Part shown: positions 61,651 through 64,000 of the stretch, in pieces
How positions within the stretch are numbered: the stretch's first letter is position 1
How the letters are laid out: every line of letters starts with the position of its first letter
Source of the DNA: CADDYT01 sp035294125
GTDB taxonomy: Bacteria; Chloroflexota; Ktedonobacteria; Ktedonobacterales; Ktedonobacteraceae
Direction of reading: 5' to 3'
DNA: 64,000 nucleotides
Assembly (NCBI GenBank): GCA_035294125.1
Contig: DATGLM010000007.1
Location: forward strand, 1 to 64,000
Made by a program: the position numbers and the translations under genes
Notes under the pieces: generated by a model
Told to the model about the DNA's origin: nothing
What the model saw: only the letters and a program-made list of their open reading frames with translations
Databases searched by the model: none

Positions 61651-62871
61651 CTAGGTCGGCTTCTCCTGATTGCCCGGAAGCCTGATAAAGAATGTTATGC
61701 CTTTTCCCTCTGATGATTGCGCCCAGATCTTTCCTCCATGTCGCTCAACGATCTCCTGGCTGATGGCAAGACCGAGGCCCCAGCCTTTTATAGCAGAGTT
61801 TTCCACATCGTGTGTCCGGTAAAATGGCTCAAAAATGCGTCCTAATTCCGCCGTGGAAAGCGCTCTGCCGTCGTTGTGAACCTCGAAAATCATATGGTCG
61901 TGCTCTGGATAGACATGTACCTGAATCGCGCTCCGTTCTGGTGAATACCTGATGGCATTGTTCACTACGTTCACAAGAACCTGAGCCAGCCGTTTCTCAT
62001 CAGCTTGCAGCAACACTGGTTCGGAAGGCAACTCTAGCTCAATCGAACGATCTGAAAAAGCCTCTTGATGCTTGATGACATCACGGCTGAGACTTGCGAG
62101 GTCAACCCAGGCCAGTCGTAGCGGGAACTCTCCTGTCCGATCGCTGCTCAGATCAAACAGTTCCTCGATAAGCAGGCGCAATTCGAGCGCCTGAGCTTCA
62201 ACCGCCTCTAAACACTCGCGTAAAGCTGACCAGTTCTCTACCGTTTCTCCTGACTTTTTCAGACGCCGTAAGGCCATCTGCGTCTGACCAAGAATGACGG
62301 TCAGCGGAGTTCTGATTTCGTGTGATGACCGTATAATCACATAGTCTTTCAAATAATTTGCTCTCTCAAGCTGCTCATTCACCTGTACAAGCCTCTGATT
62401 GACAGCTTCGAGTTCCTGCGCATAGGTTCGTGTCATGCGCCGGGCGGCAAGAATACGCCGCCGAGCCGCCTCAAAGCGTATCGCCGTAGCCACAGCCAGG
62501 ATTTGCAGGGCGACGAAAGGCGCAAAAATGACGATATCCTTACCTATGTTAGCTCTCAAGAGGCCGGGCGGGCTAAGAAGTAGGGCGAGAGCAATCATCC
62601 CGGTCACGACAGCAAACAGGGCAGGGCGCAATCCCCAGAGAAAGGCAACGACAATGGATACCAGACCAAAAGGAGCGGCGTCGAACATCGATATTGATGA
62701 AGAGATATAATCATACATCTTATCGAAAAGCACTGCAGCGCCAATGAGGAGAAGAGCGGCAACGTATCCGAACAAGGCAGAACGCCACCAGGAGGAACGC
62801 GCAACATTCTGTTGAGAATCTTCCTGAGAAGCTTCTCTTTGAGAACGCTGTTCGCTCATTCTTGTTTGCAT
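61651..62871 (-). CDS. Membrane sensor histidine kinase
   Basis: About 406 residues. Four membrane helices in the first 140 residues, arranged like the DUF4118 region of KdpD-type kinases with short loops and no extracellular domain; a coiled coil (YAQELEAVNQRLVQVNEQLERANYLK); HisKA with SSHEIRTPLTVILGQTQ; HATPase with VNVVNNAIRYSPE, the G1 box GWGLGLAISQEIVERHGG and GITFFIRLP. ATG 62871 with GGAGG upstream is preferred over TTG 62886. It is the second gene of an operon with the receiver protein at 62943. Confidence 0.9.
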   Translation of the reverse strand: MQTRMSEQRSQREASQEDSQQNVARSSWWRSALFGYVAALLLIGAAVLFDKMYDYISSSISMFDAAPFGLVSIVVAFLWGLRPALFAVVTGMIALALLLSPPGLLRANIGKDIVIFAPFVALQILAVATAIRFEAARRRILAARRMTRTYAQELEAVNQRLVQVNEQLERANYLKDYVIIRSSHEIRTPLTVILGQTQMALRRLKKSGETVENWSALRECLEAVEAQALELRLLIEELFDLSSDRTGEFPLRLAWVDLASLSRDVIKHQEAFSDRSIELELPSEPVLLQADEKRLAQVLVNVVNNAIRYSPERSAIQVHVYPEHDHMIFEVHNDGRALSTAELGRIFEPFYRTHDVENSAIKGWGLGLAISQEIVERHGGKIWAQSSEGKGITFFIRLPGNQEKPT

Positions 62872-62942
62872 AAGGGCCTCCGGCAAACTACCTCTCCTCT
62901 GAAGTTGATCTCCTGATATGCAGACCCCGGTGAGCAGTCTCT

Positions 62943-63425
62943 CTAGCTCCTGCCGAGCAGCGGCGCAAGGAAGTGTTCCACCAGTGTAAGTAGGACATCG
63001 ATCTGGAACGGTTTTAAGAGAATGTCCTGGGCGCCGGGAACGTCCCTCCTGTCACGCACGCGGGCATCGGCTGTAATCACCAGAACCGGGATCTGGTTGT
63101 AAGGCTCGTGCGCAGAAAGCCAGCGCGCAATGTCGTAGCCAGAGACAACCGGCATCATCAAATCGAGCAGGAGCAGCGACGGCAGGTGCTTCTCTCCGCG
63201 TTTGCCCATCTCCTGCAAGAATGGAAGAACCCATTGGCTCTCCGCAATGCACACGCAGCTATACCCGTCGCTCTCTAACAGCGACATAAGCGTTGATAAA
63301 ACGGACCAGTTGTCGTCAACAGCCAGGATGTAGGGACGCTCCGTCTTCGTAGGAGGTATTGAAGAAGCTATTGAAGACTCATCTTTTATGGTGAGATGAG
63401 GATGGCCCGGGCTGCTAAACATCAT
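62943..63425 (-). CDS. Single-domain response regulator (receiver only)
   Basis: About 160 residues. After a 35-residue N-terminal extension, a receiver domain: YILAVDDNWSVLSTL, SLLLLDLMMPVVSGYD (phospho-acceptor Asp), VLVITADARV, and DILLKPFQ (Lys). No output domain, so it signals through protein contacts or relays phosphate. GAGGGGAG precedes ATG 63425; 63422 is also possible. It is 71 bases upstream of the histidine kinase gene. A tandem 11-bp box lies in its promoter. Confidence 0.85.
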   Translation of the reverse strand: MMFSSPGHPHLTIKDESSIASSIPPTKTERPYILAVDDNWSVLSTLMSLLESDGYSCVCIAESQWVLPFLQEMGKRGEKHLPSLLLLDLMMPVVSGYDIARWLSAHEPYNQIPVLVITADARVRDRRDVPGAQDILLKPFQIDVLLTLVEHFLAPLLGRS

Positions 63426-63578
63426 TTGCTTTTCGCTCCCCTCTACTAAAAGAAGCGCTTTCCTGCCGCCCTTCACCAGACACCACACATCTACAGGGAA
63501 CTCTGTCTGGAAATGGGTAACCTCATTACGCCTCACACGGGCAACAGCACAATTATCCTCTCACATCCTCTCAAGCCT

Positions 63579-63613
63579 ACTATAAGAGTGAAGCGTCTGG
63601 AAAGTGTTAAGAG
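63579..63613 (-). promoter_or_regulatory. Tandem 11-bp box (site 7), two-component operon promoter
   Basis: Minus strand: CTCTTAACACT (63613-63603), TTCCAGACGCT (63602-63592), 7 bp, TATAGT (63584-63579). The upstream unit CTTAACA is especially like published PhoP boxes of other phyla. If the operon encodes its own regulator pathway, this is a feedback site. Confidence 0.62.
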
Positions 63614-63624
63614 CACCGTCATGA

Positions 63625-63832
63625 GGAACCGCCGAACTCGCCCATCAAGACGGGAGCCGTCCCATCCTCTTGCAGGTAAGCCCGGTGCTTCTGCCAGATA
63701 GCAGGAAGGATGTGGGTGAGGGTTGCAGGGTGGTAGACGCCAGAACCGTAGTCATGGGCGGAATAGACGAGTTTATCGGGATGGGAGAGGCGGACGGGGA
63801 ACAGAGCAGCGCCTTCAAGGTTGCCGCCACAG
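63625..63832 (-). pseudogene. Remnant of a third GH5-like gene
   Basis: On the minus strand the DNA matches the 60214-60450 part of the second GH5 gene: the region coding for GEFGG, then the 'IWQKxxAYxQEDG' region, SAHDYG and the GGNLEG region can be recognised in order. A short deletion falls before the HDYG segment, and both ends of the gene are missing. It is a dead fragment inserted between two promoters. Confidence 0.6.
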
Positions 63833-63873
63833 CGAGTCGACGCGCTATCTCAAAAGCGGTGTGTATAACGCTG

Positions 63874-63908
63874 CTCATGGCAGTTTCATGACGCTTTCTC
63901 CTTATGCT
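63874..63908 (+). promoter_or_regulatory. Tandem 11-bp box (site 8) driving the gene at the right edge
   Basis: CTCATGGCAGT (63874-63884), TTCATGACGCT (63885-63895), 7 bp, TATGCT (63903-63908). Predicted start near 63915, 70 bases upstream of ATG 63986. This site faces right, so the motif is not confined to one strand. Confidence 0.65.
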
Positions 63909-63985
63909 AAGGGCGAAAAAGATGAGAAGTAGTAGATCACAGAAGGAACGACGAGGCTTCTTAAGAGATCAGGAAAGGGTGAACG

Positions 63986-64000
63986 ATGTTCGAGCAAAAT
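63986..64000 (+). CDS. Start of a gene cut by the window edge
   Basis: AGGAAAGGG (63971-63979) precedes ATG 63986 by six bases; only MFEQN is visible. The upstream tandem box and -10 support a real gene. Function cannot be told. Confidence 0.45.

Overview
The window looks like a chromosomal stretch from a multicellular, actinomycete-like member of the Chloroflexota, most probably class Ktedonobacteria. This is inferred from gene content: several Ser/Thr kinases with unusual fusions, NB-ARC/TPR STAND regulators, AfsR/BTAD-type activators, an ECF sigma factor, P450, secreted glycoside hydrolases and Yip1-type membrane proteins. No rRNA, tRNA, CRISPR array or prophage was seen.

Layout. 0-2.5 kb: transposase debris around a fluoride-riboswitch-controlled MFS gene. 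2.5-13.7 kb: a GntR/FadR regulator divergent from a seven-gene operon with the order and subunit sizes of acetophenone carboxylase (two HyuA-like subunits, a small Zn-ribbon subunit, a HyuB-like subunit and an epsilon-sized UroD-like protein), followed by an acyl-CoA ligase and a thiolase. The likely route is ketone -> 3-oxoacid -> 3-oxoacyl-CoA -> acyl-CoA + acetyl-CoA. 13.9-24.7 kb: two paralogous cassettes, each an Xre/NB-ARC/TPR regulator next to a membrane protein. Helically phased TTGATAA boxes lie in front of all four genes. A Ser/Thr kinase with a DnaJ-CTD-like segment and a MITE-like palindrome lie between the cassettes. 24.8-26.4 kb: a second fluoride riboswitch driving a short pyrophosphatase-like protein that has lost the catalytic aspartates, an unknown protein, and decayed DUF190 (possibly CrcB) sequence.

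26.4-34.4 kb: a leftward catabolic cluster (acyl-CoA dehydrogenase, Cys-less thiolase-like protein, DUF35 protein, ADP-forming acyl-CoA synthetase, SDR, MFS) with a TetR regulator. 34.7-38 kb: a molybdopterin oxidoreductase and an alditol-oxidase-like flavoenzyme. 38.3-64 kb: a regulatory and secretory region with three BTAD/ATPase activators (two short), a NarL regulator, ArsR, ECF sigma, two kinases, a two-component pair, P450, CHRD lipoprotein, two GH5-like enzymes plus a third remnant, a clan-A hydrolase and a quinoprotein-like beta-propeller.

The most notable regulatory signal is a recurring promoter in the 41-64 kb region. Two adjacent 11-bp direct repeats (consensus near YTCATRRCGCT, like a PhoB/PhoP box) lie 7 bp upstream of a -10 hexamer. 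Eight copies were found, six with exactly 7 bp, before eight different transcription units. A second promoter class, GGCGTTTCCC then exactly 24 bp then TATAMT, precedes both GH5 genes and the WD40 kinase. These point to an undescribed local regulon, perhaps a phosphate- or envelope-responsive one.
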